In this document: piece by piece, positions 8,185-15,783 of the stretch
How positions within the stretch are numbered: the first letter of the stretch is position 1
Layout of the letters: each line of letters starts with the position of its first letter
Source: Rothia nasimurium
Lineage (GTDB): Bacteria; Actinomycetota; Actinomycetes; Actinomycetales; Micrococcaceae
Assembly (NCBI RefSeq): GCF_014217215.1
Contig: NZ_CP056080.1
Location: 2,232,001-2,296,000 of the forward strand
Direction: 5' to 3'
DNA length: 64,000 bases
Translations under genes and position numbers: made by a program
Notes under the pieces: generated by a model
Database searches by the model: none
What the model was told of the DNA's origin: nothing
The model's input: the letters and a program-made list of their open reading frames with translations, nothing else

Positions 8185-9117
8185 TTAGCTGTTGTAGCCA
8201 GCGGGGGTTACGAAGATCGGTGCGGACGCGGTGGGCAGGTTCACCGAGAAGATGGAAGTGCCCATGCCGTTCCAGCCACCGTGCACAGCCTGGCCGTTGC
8301 CAATGTAAACAGCGATGTGCTGCTGACCGAAGCCGTTGGACTGGTAGAGAACCAGGTCGCCAGGCTGGGGGTTGGAGGTTACGCTGCCGAGTGACATGTA
8401 GTCCATGGGCCAACCGTGGAAGTTGATGCCAGCGGCGCGCAGGGAGTTGGTTGCCAGCATGGTGCAGTCAGTCTGAGCATTGACAGCTGCAGCGGCCAGG
8501 GCGGCAGCTACAACAGCGTCGCGCTTAGCCTGGTTGGTGGCGGTGGAAAGAGTGGGGGCTGCTGCGGGAGCAGGAGCCTGAGCTGCAACAGGAGCTACAG
8601 TCTCAACAGGAGCGGGAGCAGCCTCTACAACCTGAACGGTTTCGGACTGAACAGCAACAGTGGCTTCCTCAACGGGAGCTTCTTCAACGACGGGGGCTTC
8701 CTCTACAGGAGCTTCGACGGGTGCCTCTTCGACAACCGGAGCTTCCTCTACGGGAGCTTCTTCAACGACGGGGGCTTCCTCAACGGGAGCTTCTTCAATA
8801 ACAGGGGTTGCCTCGACGGGCTTTTCGGGGGCTACGATGTAAGCGGGAACGCCCCAGCTTACGATCTTGCCTTCACCTGCAACGGCGAATGCCTTGAGCA
8901 GGGGGGCTGAAACAGCTGCACCGTTGTCTACGGTGGTCTGCGGGGCTTCATTGACGGCTGCGTTTGCTGCTGCGAGAACAGCACCGGACAGGATGACGCC
9001 TACCGCACCTACTGAGAGTGAACGACGCAATGTTGTACCTTTCGTCTCTTCTTGAGATTTCGCAGCCGGGTTGCTGCTACTGCTGGGTGGCCCGTACGTG
9101 GGGTTTTGGGCTCCCAT
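8185..9117 (-). CDS. Secreted NlpC/P60 peptidoglycan hydrolase with PVEEAP repeats
   Basis: Up to 310 residues. An RRSLSVGAVGVILSGAVLAAANAA segment forms a signal or anchor helix. A long acidic proline-rich stretch of PVEEAPVVEEA repeats (about residues 100-155) probably spans the cell wall. The C-terminal ~120 residues resemble NlpC/P60: the likely catalytic Cys is in TDCTMLATNSL and the His in QQHIAVYIGNGQAVHGG, with PGDLVLY between. NlpC/P60 enzymes cut peptide stems of peptidoglycan. Two starts are possible: ATG at 9117 (GAGGGA upstream) or TTG at 9030 (GAAAGG 7 nt upstream), which would give a classical signal peptide. The repeat region is repetitive at DNA level (about 8655-8830). Confidence 0.82.
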   Translation of the reverse strand: MGAQNPTYGPPSSSSNPAAKSQEETKGTTLRRSLSVGAVGVILSGAVLAAANAAVNEAPQTTVDNGAAVSAPLLKAFAVAGEGKIVSWGVPAYIVAPEKPVEATPVIEEAPVEEAPVVEEAPVEEAPVVEEAPVEAPVEEAPVVEEAPVEEATVAVQSETVQVVEAAPAPVETVAPVAAQAPAPAAAPTLSTATNQAKRDAVVAAALAAAAVNAQTDCTMLATNSLRAAGINFHGWPMDYMSLGSVTSNPQPGDLVLYQSNGFGQQHIAVYIGNGQAVHGGWNGMGTSIFSVNLPTASAPIFVTPAGYNS

Positions 9118-9152
9118 GCTTCCCTCGGAAGCTGATTGGACTTTGAACAGCC

Positions 9153-9190
9153 TATAACGATTTGGTAACGATGTATACCAAATCGTTATA
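9153..9190 (-). promoter_or_regulatory. 15-bp perfect palindrome upstream of the NlpC/P60 gene
   Basis: Arms 9153-9167 and 9176-9190 (TATAACGATTTGGTA) are perfectly complementary around 8 nt, 36 bp upstream of the ATG at 9117. It could be an operator or an RNA hairpin in the leader. The embedded GGTAACG resembles half of an MtrA-type GTAAC box, but only one such half is visible. Confidence 0.45.
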
Positions 9191-9336
9191 AAAAGTTGAT
9201 TTTTCTGCCCTATGTCACGTCTTCATGGGGACACATAAAACGCTGGGAATCACCTGTTAAGACTGGTCATCGCGAGTTACTGGCCGGTAGGGTACGCGGG
9301 TGCAACCCGTCGAAATAATATGCGACACGTTAGCCG

Positions 9337-9371
9337 CCGGGTCACGGTTTCATGACGAAACTGTGACCCGG
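9337..9371 (-). terminator. Hairpin downstream of the pirin gene
   Basis: 15-bp arms 9337-9351 and 9357-9371 with one G-U pair and a 5-nt loop, about 55 bp past the pirin stop. There is no U-run, so it would be a non-canonical terminator. The rest of 9118-9425 holds only the palindrome at 9153-9190; I see no gene there. Confidence 0.5.
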
Positions 9372-9425
9372 CCCGCTAGTTTAAGGGGCAGACTCGCGCC
9401 CGTCCGCTCCCCTGCGCCGGGGCTC

Positions 9426-10547
9426 TTAGTCGCCGCGCAGCTTCAAGCGCGCGTTGGGCAGCTCAGGAGCAGGAATCACCGACGTGCGGGGCTTCTCTTC
9501 ATATTCCCCGGGCAGCAGCACTACCCCACCAAAGCGGGGGTGGCCGGGGCCGGCGTCCTGACCGGCTGCAAGCGCCCCGCCGGTGACTATCTCGGTGCCC
9601 GACGCACCTGCCGGGGCGGTGACGGCCTCGAAGCTCTCAGCCTGGGCGTTCCAGGCGGCACGGGCTTCGACGATGTCTTCGTGGGAGCGGCCGATGAAGT
9701 TCCACCAGATAGCGATTTTTTCGCCGAAGGGGGCTCCGCCGAGCAGGATCAGGCGGGTGTCGCCGATGGCCTCGATGGTGAGTTCGGTGGTGCCGGGTTC
9801 GATAAAGAGCATTTTGTCGGCAGCTACCTGCTGGCCCTTAATAAGGAGGGCGCCGGTGTCGACCACGAAGCCGTGCTCGTACTCGGGGTTGAGGGTCAGG
9901 GTGATGGTGCGGCGCGGGGCGTCGTCTGCCGGGTTCTTGTCTGCCTCGGGGTCAGAGCCGGGGGCACCCACCAGGATTTCAGCGCCGAGCAGGGGCGAGA
10001 AGGTGGTGACGGGCGATGAGCCGGTGAGGGTCTGCCCGTCGACGGCCACACCCAACTCCCCCAGGAAGACGCGGGCCTGCACCGGAGCCGGGGCGGACGC
10101 GTCCTGCCCACTCCCCTGCCCGCCGAAGGTGAGGGCCTCGGGCACGAAGTTTTCGAAGGCGGGGGCGGTGTTCATGTCTTGGTGGGGCAGGGCAATCCAG
10201 AGTTGGATGCCGTGCAGCACGGTGGTGTCTGGCGTGGAGTATTCGGAGTGGTTGATGCCGTAGCCGGCGGTCATGAGGTTGAGCTCACCGGGGCGGACGT
10301 CGGCGACGGTGCCGAGGGAGTCGCGGTGTTCGATGGTGCCGGTGAAGATCCAGCTGGCGGTTTGCAGGCCGGTGTGGGGGTGCGGGGCGACGCGCATGCC
10401 GCCGGTGACGGCGACGTCGTCGGGGCCATAGTGGTCGATGAAGCACCAGGCGCCCACCATGCGGCGGTCGCGGGAGGGCAGTAGGCGGCGCACCGTCATG
10501 GCGCGCAGCCCGCCCAGGGGCACGGGGCGAGGCTCAATAAGTTTCAT
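9426..10547 (-). CDS. Pirin family protein
   Basis: 373 residues with two cupin barrels. The N-terminal barrel carries the pirin metal site: HPHTGLQT and, further on, GELNLMTAGYGINHSE, giving three His and a Glu as ligands. Pirins are iron-binding cupins; some are quercetin dioxygenases and others redox-sensing co-regulators. The role here is not predictable. It is a single gene with a hairpin on either side. Confidence 0.88.
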   Translation of the reverse strand: MKLIEPRPVPLGGLRAMTVRRLLPSRDRRMVGAWCFIDHYGPDDVAVTGGMRVAPHPHTGLQTASWIFTGTIEHRDSLGTVADVRPGELNLMTAGYGINHSEYSTPDTTVLHGIQLWIALPHQDMNTAPAFENFVPEALTFGGQGSGQDASAPAPVQARVFLGELGVAVDGQTLTGSSPVTTFSPLLGAEILVGAPGSDPEADKNPADDAPRRTITLTLNPEYEHGFVVDTGALLIKGQQVAADKMLFIEPGTTELTIEAIGDTRLILLGGAPFGEKIAIWWNFIGRSHEDIVEARAAWNAQAESFEAVTAPAGASGTEIVTGGALAAGQDAGPGHPRFGGVVLLPGEYEEKPRTSVIPAPELPNARLKLRGD

Positions 10548-10633
10548 GGGTTTAGTGTACGCCGGGGCGGACGGGGGTGGGGTGGGTTTAACCGGACGGC
10601 TGGGGCAAGCGGACGGCGGAGGGCAGTTACGCC

Positions 10634-10698
10634 GAATGTGACTCCTTTTCCCGAGCGGGCGTTAAAACAACACCCGTTCGGGAAAAGGAGTCGCATTC
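10634..10698. terminator. 30-bp-arm palindrome upstream of pirin
   Basis: Arms 10634-10663 and 10669-10698 pair over all 30 positions (27 Watson-Crick, 3 G-U) with a 5-nt loop. It contains GACTCCTTTTCCCGA. It may be a strong bidirectional terminator, or the edge of the AT-richer accessory segment that begins here. Confidence 0.6.
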
Positions 10699-11031
10699 AA
10701 GGGTGGCTATCAGTATGCTCTTCAGCCGTGAAGCTAACCATAAACTCGGTATCCGCTAGGTAGGTTCGGCTCACGCTAGATGTGCTACCCTAAGTATCCG
10801 GTATAAACACTAGGTTTTTAGCGCTACTGAACTTCACGCTCTAGGCTAAGAATGGGCAACGGTAAAAAAAAATTATCTTTACCTTCACGCTGCTACGCTA
10901 CCAAGATATTCGCCAAGTGCATCAACAACCCCAGTTGGAAAACCCAACCTGAACAAGCCTTATACCCAAGTATTGAAGGTGCTAATGGAGGAGCACCCCG
11001 GTTATGCTACGTTCCCAGAAGACTGGAAATT
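10699..11031. other. AT-richer non-coding stretch, possible gene remnant
   Basis: No convincing gene. One plus-strand frame around 10859-11063 reads like a protein remnant (KVLMEEHPGYATFPEDWKFYG) but lacks a start and ribosome site. Another open frame over 10852-11136 overlaps the end of the lipoprotein gene and looks spurious. The base composition is unlike that of the core genes nearby. Confidence 0.35.
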
Positions 11032-11595
11032 CTATGGAATAACCCACCCTATAGAGCCATCTCCATAGGCAAGTACGCCGCTCTGAGAGTTTACTTCCAG
11101 AACTATAGATCCACGGGTTGCTTCGCCTGCTGTTAGGTGCTCTGCAGGTCGCCCTACTGGGTCGTCACAGAATTGGCTGGCATTGCTACCCCATACATTT
11201 GGCTGAGTGAAACCCTCTGAGTCTTTCCACTCAAAAGAGCTAAAAGGTACATCTAGCCCATCCGGGAATGACTCTCTAAAAGCGTCATTGTCGAGCGCTT
11301 CGAGAGCGTACTCAATTTTTAACAGATAGTTACCTGCTACTGGTTCTTCCGACCATGTCGTGGGGCACTCCGTGACGAATTCAGCTGAGGTTAGGGTCAT
11401 ACTAGCTAGGTCGCCTTTGTCGTTGTACCAGGTGATTGGTTCCCCGATAGCCTTATCGGCTGGAGTGGCTGGAGCAGAAGCACTGGTTACAGTTTCGCTG
11501 GGCTGGACAGCGGTGGTGGTTTCTTGATCCCCGCTGCAACCGGTGAAAACTACCAGAAGTAGGGCGCATACAGTAAGCGTGTTTACTTTTTTCAT
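11032..11595 (-). CDS. Putative lipoprotein, unknown function
   Basis: 187 residues. A basic start (MKKVNTLTV), a hydrophobic core and the lipobox FTGC at about residue 20 indicate a lipid-anchored exported protein. A Ser/Thr/Ala-rich linker follows. The rest (about 55-187) looks like a beta-rich extracellular domain with two cysteines, broadly like DUF4352-type domains (inference only). It lies inside the AT-richer accessory segment. Confidence 0.65.
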   Translation of the reverse strand: MKKVNTLTVCALLLVVFTGCSGDQETTTAVQPSETVTSASAPATPADKAIGEPITWYNDKGDLASMTLTSAEFVTECPTTWSEEPVAGNYLLKIEYALEALDNDAFRESFPDGLDVPFSSFEWKDSEGFTQPNVWGSNASQFCDDPVGRPAEHLTAGEATRGSIVLEVNSQSGVLAYGDGSIGWVIP

Positions 11596-11739
11596 ACCTA
11601 AATTTTATTCGGAGAACCCTTCGCTAATCGTGATGTTACACGGTGCATCTGCACACTGAAATCGGCAATTTTGAATCGGCCATAAAATACGCTGTTACTG
11701 CTTCAAAAGCGCAACGACAAACGCCCTATTACAGAGAGC

Positions 11740-12009
11740 TTGCCCGCAGCATGGGTAACCCCCTGGGACGATAACCCGCAGCATACCTATTTCATGAGCG
11801 CCGAGAATATAGCAAAAGCGCTAGGAACCTACAGAATCCAGGTAGACCGCATGCTCAAGGAAACACCCCTAGAACCCGATGCTATTGCGGGGTACTACAC
11901 CGGCTATCTACCTCAGACTGTGGCCCATTGGATTGGCTACTACTTCCCTAACCTGCTCTCTACGGAGCTGCTTGTCACTATCAATAAATATCCTGACCGT
12001 GATTCCTAA
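11740..12009 (+). CDS. Small hypothetical protein, possibly the remnant of a larger gene
   Basis: 89 residues from a TTG at 11740, or 71 from an ATG at 11794; neither has a good ribosome site. Not recognised; no signal or TM segment is evident. An overlapping frame just upstream (11643-11768, GTG start) encodes AIKYAVTASKAQRQTPYYRELARSMG-like sequence and also looks protein-like. The two may be halves of a frameshifted gene. It ends 27 bp before a 20-bp-arm hairpin, so transcription in this direction is plausible. Confidence 0.35.
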   Translation: MPAAWVTPWDDNPQHTYFMSAENIAKALGTYRIQVDRMLKETPLEPDAIAGYYTGYLPQTVAHWIGYYFPNLLSTELLVTINKYPDRDS

Positions 12010-12036
12010 TCAGCAATAGCACATAAGACCGTATGC

Positions 12037-12080
12037 ACATACAGCCGTACAACCATAGGTATGGTTATACGGCTGTATGT
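12037..12080. terminator. Bidirectional terminator hairpin
   Basis: 20-bp arms 12037-12056 and 12061-12080 with one mismatch and a 4-nt loop, containing ACATACAGCCGTAC. It separates the small ORF at 11740 from the convergent recombinase gene. Confidence 0.75.
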
Positions 12081-12116
12081 ATATATGTTTATTTTTACCT
12101 TGCTTTGACTAGGTGT

Positions 12117-12677
12117 TTAGTTTCTATTAGCTCGTTTGATACGGGTAATAGTTGAGCGCGACACCCCAAAAGATTGAGCCACCTGGGATTCACTGAGACC
12201 GGATTCGATAGCTGCTAGAACCGCCTGCTGTTGTGTCTTATCCAGCTTAGGGCGGCGGCCTCCAACCCGCCCCTGTGCCCTGGCATGAGCTAGACCCTCA
12301 CGGGTGCGCTCCACAATTAGGTTGCGCTCAAATTCAGCCATCGAGGCTAGCACGCTAAGAACTAGCCTCCCGGCAGGGGTGCGCGTATCTAATTGTGTAT
12401 CTAAGGCTTCTATGGATATACCCCTGCTATCAAGGTCTTGGACAGTGCGGAGAATGTCGACAGTGGAGCGTCCAAGCCTATCTAGACGGGTTACTACGAT
12501 TGAATCTTTTTCTCTCGCGTACTCCAGCGCCGCTTTAAGACCAGGGCGGTTAGCAAGCATCCCAGAAGCAGTATCAGTAAAGATTTTTTCGCATCCATGC
12601 TGTCCGAGTTGCTGGCGCTGGTTATTGATGGACTCTGCTTGTTCGCGGGTTGAGACTCTAATGTATCCAATCTTCAT
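12117..12677 (-). CDS. Serine recombinase (resolvase/invertase family)
   Basis: 186 residues, the usual length for TnpR/Hin-type enzymes. YIRVSTREQ carries the nucleophile Ser9 and Arg7; TRLDRLGRS supplies R64, D66, R67 and R70 of the active site. MAEFERNLIVERTREGL is the long dimerisation helix. The C-terminus (SESQVAQSFGVSRSTITRIKR) is the helix-turn-helix DNA-binding domain. It would cut and rejoin DNA at a res- or inversion-type site. No transposase is nearby, so this is an orphan. It overlaps the upstream membrane-protein gene by 4 bp (ATGA). Confidence 0.93.
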   Translation of the reverse strand: MKIGYIRVSTREQAESINNQRQQLGQHGCEKIFTDTASGMLANRPGLKAALEYAREKDSIVVTRLDRLGRSTVDILRTVQDLDSRGISIEALDTQLDTRTPAGRLVLSVLASMAEFERNLIVERTREGLAHARAQGRVGGRRPKLDKTQQQAVLAAIESGLSESQVAQSFGVSRSTITRIKRANRN

Positions 12678-13093
12678 ATCTCAGGCCTGACAGGAGAGTT
12701 GGCACGGTACATAATGATTAGTTCAACCGCCTTGGCAGCCTGCATCCTAGGTATTTGTCGTTTGAAGAGCCTCCTCACGCCAAATAGAAACAGGACTATA
12801 ACAAGAGCTACCATGAACAGCTTAGGGTAAGTGGTTGGATCAGCCTGCTTAGCATAGATTTCAGCAAAAACATCAGTAGTATACACAAGAGCAATCGCAA
12901 TAATGATGGAAGCTCTTTGGAACACAGCCCCTGCTCCCGTTTGTGTATAGGCTGAATCTACGAGTGCTTGTTCTTCAAGAGATGCCCCCACTCCTGGAAG
13001 ACCACGGTACTCCAGTAACTGATTAACCTCAGAAATACGATTAGACCTTTTCGTTTTCTCACCTGAGCGCTTGATAGATATTTCTACTTTCAT
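12674..13093 (-). CDS. Two-TM membrane protein coupled to the recombinase gene
   Basis: 139 residues, not recognised. A basic N-terminus (~50 residues) is followed by two hydrophobic segments (about 58-75 and 90-108) and a short basic tail. Its stop overlaps the recombinase start as ATGA, which suggests coupled translation and transfer as a unit. The upstream region (13115-13232) holds four TGACGCA motifs that could control it. Confidence 0.65.
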   Translation of the reverse strand: MKVEISIKRSGEKTKRSNRISEVNQLLEYRGLPGVGASLEEQALVDSAYTQTGAGAVFQRASIIIAIALVYTTDVFAEIYAKQADPTTYPKLFMVALVIVLFLFGVRRLFKRQIPRMQAAKAVELIIMYRANSPVRPEI

Positions 13094-13114
13094 TCATGCT
13101 CCTATTACGTTCGT

Positions 13115-13232
13115 TTTTGACGCACTAACCGACATTCAAGGAATAAGACTCAAACGCCCTGATACTTGCGTCAAAACACTGCGTCAGAAATAAAGAGTAT
13201 CAAAATACAGGGCTCAAGCGTTTTGACGCACT
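13115..13232. repeat. Cluster of four TGACGCA motifs, possible res or operator region
   Basis: TTTTGACGCACT occurs at 13115-13126 and 13221-13232. Its inverse TGCGTCAAAA is at 13167-13176, and a further inverse TGCGTCA at 13180-13186. The spacing and mixed orientation resemble the multi-subsite recombination/control regions of serine resolvases. It stands one gene upstream of the recombinase. Confidence 0.5.
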
Positions 13233-13296
13233 GGAGATAATCAACAATATGTTACTTAACCACCTACATGGTGCCATATCAACAGACCAGTTAAAC

Positions 13297-13329
13297 CAGA
13301 AATGACCACCTGCTAGGTGGTCATTTCTG
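13297..13329. terminator. Perfect 14-bp hairpin
   Basis: Arms 13297-13310 and 13316-13329 (CAGAAATGACCACC) with a 5-nt loop. No gene points into it at close range. It may close the accessory segment on this side, mirroring the palindrome at 10634-10698. Confidence 0.6.
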
Positions 13330-13349
13330 ATTTAGATGGTACATAGGGG

Positions 13350-13515
13350 GTGAAACAGGCTCGCAGCGAAGCTGCTGGCTCGGCGGCTGGCGTGAATCGT
13401 CTCGTGAGCGAAGCGAACCAGCAAGAGGGCCGGCAGATGAAGTGAAGCGGGTGCGTCAGCACTCAAGAGCGAACGGAATCACCTGAGCTTGCGAAGGTGC
13501 GAGCCTGCGGAACCC
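13350..13515 (+). repeat. Structured dispersed repeat, copy B
   Basis: It shares long blocks with 782-1012 (AGCGAAGCTGCTGGCTCGG, AAGAGCGAACGGAATC). Between those blocks is an insert containing GGCTGGCGTGAATCG, GCGAACCAGCAAGAGGG and CCGGCAG; similar words occur at 44946-45043 (inverted) and 54495-54599. It ends just short of the stop of the CoA-binding gene. Confidence 0.6.
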
Positions 13516-13530
13516 CTAATGAATAAGCGC

Positions 13531-14034
13531 CTAGGCCAGTACCTGCCGCTTGGAGGAGATCACGCCGGTCACGAACCCGGCCAGGTGCAGGCCACCGTGG
13601 AAGCGGGCGTGCTCAATCTTTACGCACCGGTCCATCACCACGTTCAGCCCGGCGTCCTCACCCAGACGCGCGGCCTCCTCATTCCAGGAGCCCAACTGCA
13701 TCCACACCGTCTTCGCGCCCACCTCGATGGCCTCCTGAACCACACCGGGCAGGTCCTCGTTGCGGCGGAAAATCTCAACCAGGTCAGGGGCCTCAGGCAG
13801 GTCAGCCAGCGACGCATACACCTTCTGCCCCAACACCTCCTTACCCTTAGCCGCCAAAATCGGGTTCACAAAATACAGGGTGTAAGGGCTCGACGACTGC
13901 AAATACGTCGCCACAAAATACGAAGACCGCGAAATCTTGTCAGACATACCCACAATCGCAATGGACTTGGTCTCGTGCAAAATCTTCAGTCGCTCCGGCG
14001 CACTGGGGCCTTCCCAGGTACGAATCTCAGTCAC
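13531..14034 (-). CDS. CoA-binding protein (CoA_binding_2, YccU-like)
   Basis: 167 residues. Rossmann-type CoA-binding domain with IAIVGMSDKISRSSYFVATYLQ, followed by IFRRNEDLPGVVQEAIEVGAKTVWMQLG. The C-terminal MDRCVKIEHARFHGGLHLAGFVTGVISSKR is a strong family signature. It starts 3 bp after the metY stop, so it is very likely co-transcribed and functionally tied to O-acetylhomoserine sulfhydrylation, though the link is not understood. Cytoplasmic. Confidence 0.88.
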   Translation of the reverse strand: MTEIRTWEGPSAPERLKILHETKSIAIVGMSDKISRSSYFVATYLQSSSPYTLYFVNPILAAKGKEVLGQKVYASLADLPEAPDLVEIFRRNEDLPGVVQEAIEVGAKTVWMQLGSWNEEAARLGEDAGLNVVMDRCVKIEHARFHGGLHLAGFVTGVISSKRQVLA

Positions 14035-14037
14035 GGC

Positions 14038-15552
14038 TTAGGCCTCCTTCTTGGGTGCAGGAATTTCGCAGGCGGGTGCGGAAGCTGGTGCGGACGCCCC
14101 AGCCCCCTCACGTGCTGCGCGCTCGGCAGCGTGGGCGGCGGCGTCCGCCTCCAGTGCCTGCTTCTGGGCAGCTGCCTCAGCTTCGGCAGCTTCGCGGCGG
14201 GCTACCAGCTCGTCCGCGCTGGCGGTGCCGACGACCTCACCGGCGTGGTTGCGGCCGGAGGCGATGGTCAGGGCCTGGTCGAGGTCCCAGATAATGTCGA
14301 CGGCATCTTCCAGACCCACCGAAATACGAATCAGGTCTTCGCCCACGCCACCGGCTGCCAGCTGCTCAGCGGTCAGCTGCTGGTGGGTAGTTGAGGCGGG
14401 GTGCAGAATCAGAGTACGGGCATCGCCAATATTAGCCAGGTGCGATGCCAGCTGCAGGTTCTTGATGAACTCGGCGCCCACGTCGCGTCCACCCGCCTTC
14501 TCAGTGCCGGCAACGCCGAAGGAGAAGACCGACCCAACGCCCAGCGGCAGCAACTTCTGCGCCCGCTCATAGTGGGGGTGATCCGGCAGGCCGGCGTAAT
14601 TAACGTAGGAGATGCGGGCGTCCTCGTTTAGCCAGGCGACGACGTCCTTGGCATTGGCCAGGTGAGCGTCCATGCGCTGGGGCAGGGTCTCAACCCCCTG
14701 CAACAGGTTGAAGGCAGCCTGGGCTGAGAGGGAGGGGCCGAAGTCACGCAGCTGCTCCGAACGCAGCTTGGTGAGGAAGCCGTACTCGCCGAAGTTACCC
14801 CACCAGGAAATGTTGTTATAGGAGGGAATCGGCTCGGTCATGGTGGGGAACTTGCCGTTGCCCCAGTTGAAACGACCCGACTCAACGACCACGCCGCCCA
14901 GGGTGGTGCCGTGGCCACCCAGGAACTTAGTGACCGAGTGAATCACGATGTCAGCGCCGTGTTCGATGGGGCGAATCAGGTAGGGGGTAGAGAGGGTGGC
15001 ATCAACGACCAGGGGGATGTCGTTCTCATGGGCAACACGGGCCAGACCCTCAAGGTCAGCAACCTGGCCCGAGGGGTTAGCCACGATCTCGGTGTAGACA
15101 GCCTTGGTTTCGGGGCGAATTGCGGCGGCAAAATCGGCAGGGTCGGTGCCGTCCACAAAGGTAGTGTCAATGCCGAAACGACGCAGGGAAACATCCAGCT
15201 GGGTGATGGTGCCGCCGTAGAGGTTAGACGAAGCAACAATATGGTCACCGCTCTGGCACAGCGCCGCAAAGGTAATGAACTCAGCAGCCATACCCGAGGC
15301 AGTCGCTACCGCACCAATACCACCCTCCAACGAAGCGATACGCTCTTCCAGCGCCGCCACGGTCGGGTTGCCCAGACGAGAGTAAATGTTGCCGTACTTC
15401 TGCAGGGCAAAAAGGTTGGCGGCGTCGTCCGCGTCCTTAAAAACAAAGGAGGTGGACTGGTAAATCGGAACCGCGCGAGCACCGTGCTCAGCGTCGGGGG
15501 TGCCGCCCGCGTGCAGGGCGCGGGTGCGGAAGCCAAAAGTATGCTCAGCCAT
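14038..15552 (-). CDS. metY: O-acetylhomoserine sulfhydrylase (MetY type)
   Basis: 504 residues, longer than the usual ~430. PLP enzyme of the Cys/Met family: K209 in SVTKFLGGHG binds the cofactor, D184 in LVVDATLSTPYL contacts its ring nitrogen, and SGMAAEF forms part of the phosphate site. The long insertion with FGEYGFLTKLRSEQLRDFGPSLS is typical of O-acetylhomoserine (thiol)-lyases, which make homocysteine from O-acetylhomoserine and sulfide. About 70 C-terminal residues are Ala/Glu-rich, charged and repetitive, and probably form an appended helix. AGGAG lies about 6 nt upstream of the ATG at 15552. Confidence 0.9.
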   Translation of the reverse strand: MAEHTFGFRTRALHAGGTPDAEHGARAVPIYQSTSFVFKDADDAANLFALQKYGNIYSRLGNPTVAALEERIASLEGGIGAVATASGMAAEFITFAALCQSGDHIVASSNLYGGTITQLDVSLRRFGIDTTFVDGTDPADFAAAIRPETKAVYTEIVANPSGQVADLEGLARVAHENDIPLVVDATLSTPYLIRPIEHGADIVIHSVTKFLGGHGTTLGGVVVESGRFNWGNGKFPTMTEPIPSYNNISWWGNFGEYGFLTKLRSEQLRDFGPSLSAQAAFNLLQGVETLPQRMDAHLANAKDVVAWLNEDARISYVNYAGLPDHPHYERAQKLLPLGVGSVFSFGVAGTEKAGGRDVGAEFIKNLQLASHLANIGDARTLILHPASTTHQQLTAEQLAAGGVGEDLIRISVGLEDAVDIIWDLDQALTIASGRNHAGEVVGTASADELVARREAAEAEAAAQKQALEADAAAHAAERAAREGAGASAPASAPACEIPAPKKEA

Positions 15553-15783
15553 GGACTCTCCTGATCGATAGGCATAGTTCTCTACCCTCCATAGTCGCCC
15601 ATGCCCGCGCGGCGGCGGTAACTTATTTCACGGTGTGAACAGGTTACGTAGCATTACTATAACGTGACCAAAACCCCCAGCATCTCTACAAGCTAACTCA
15701 TAGGAAAACACAGGGTTCTAGGGGAAAATAGAGAAAGTTTTGTCACCGGGCCGTAGCCCGCACTCACAGCAGAAAGGGCACTC

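Noticed and set aside
8640-8840. Short repeated units that look like a CRISPR or minisatellite array
   Set aside because: They encode the in-frame PVEEAP repeats of the NlpC/P60 protein, have no unique spacers and no cas genes nearby.
9118-9425. Possible ydaO/c-di-AMP riboswitch before the NlpC/P60 gene
   Set aside because: The conserved ydaO blocks are not present; only a simple palindrome and a hairpin are seen.
10852-11136. 94-residue plus-strand frame in the accessory patch
   Set aside because: No ribosome site, odd composition, and it overlaps the end of the lipoprotein gene in antisense.
2490-13329. A single large genomic island from the DUF262 gene to the recombinase
   Set aside because: The importer operon, NlpC and pirin genes between them have the composition of the rest of the window; the two AT-richer patches look independent.
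13489-14394. Plus-strand open frame of 301 residues opposite the CoA-binding and metY genes
   Set aside because: Antisense shadow; both minus-strand genes are strongly supported by motifs.
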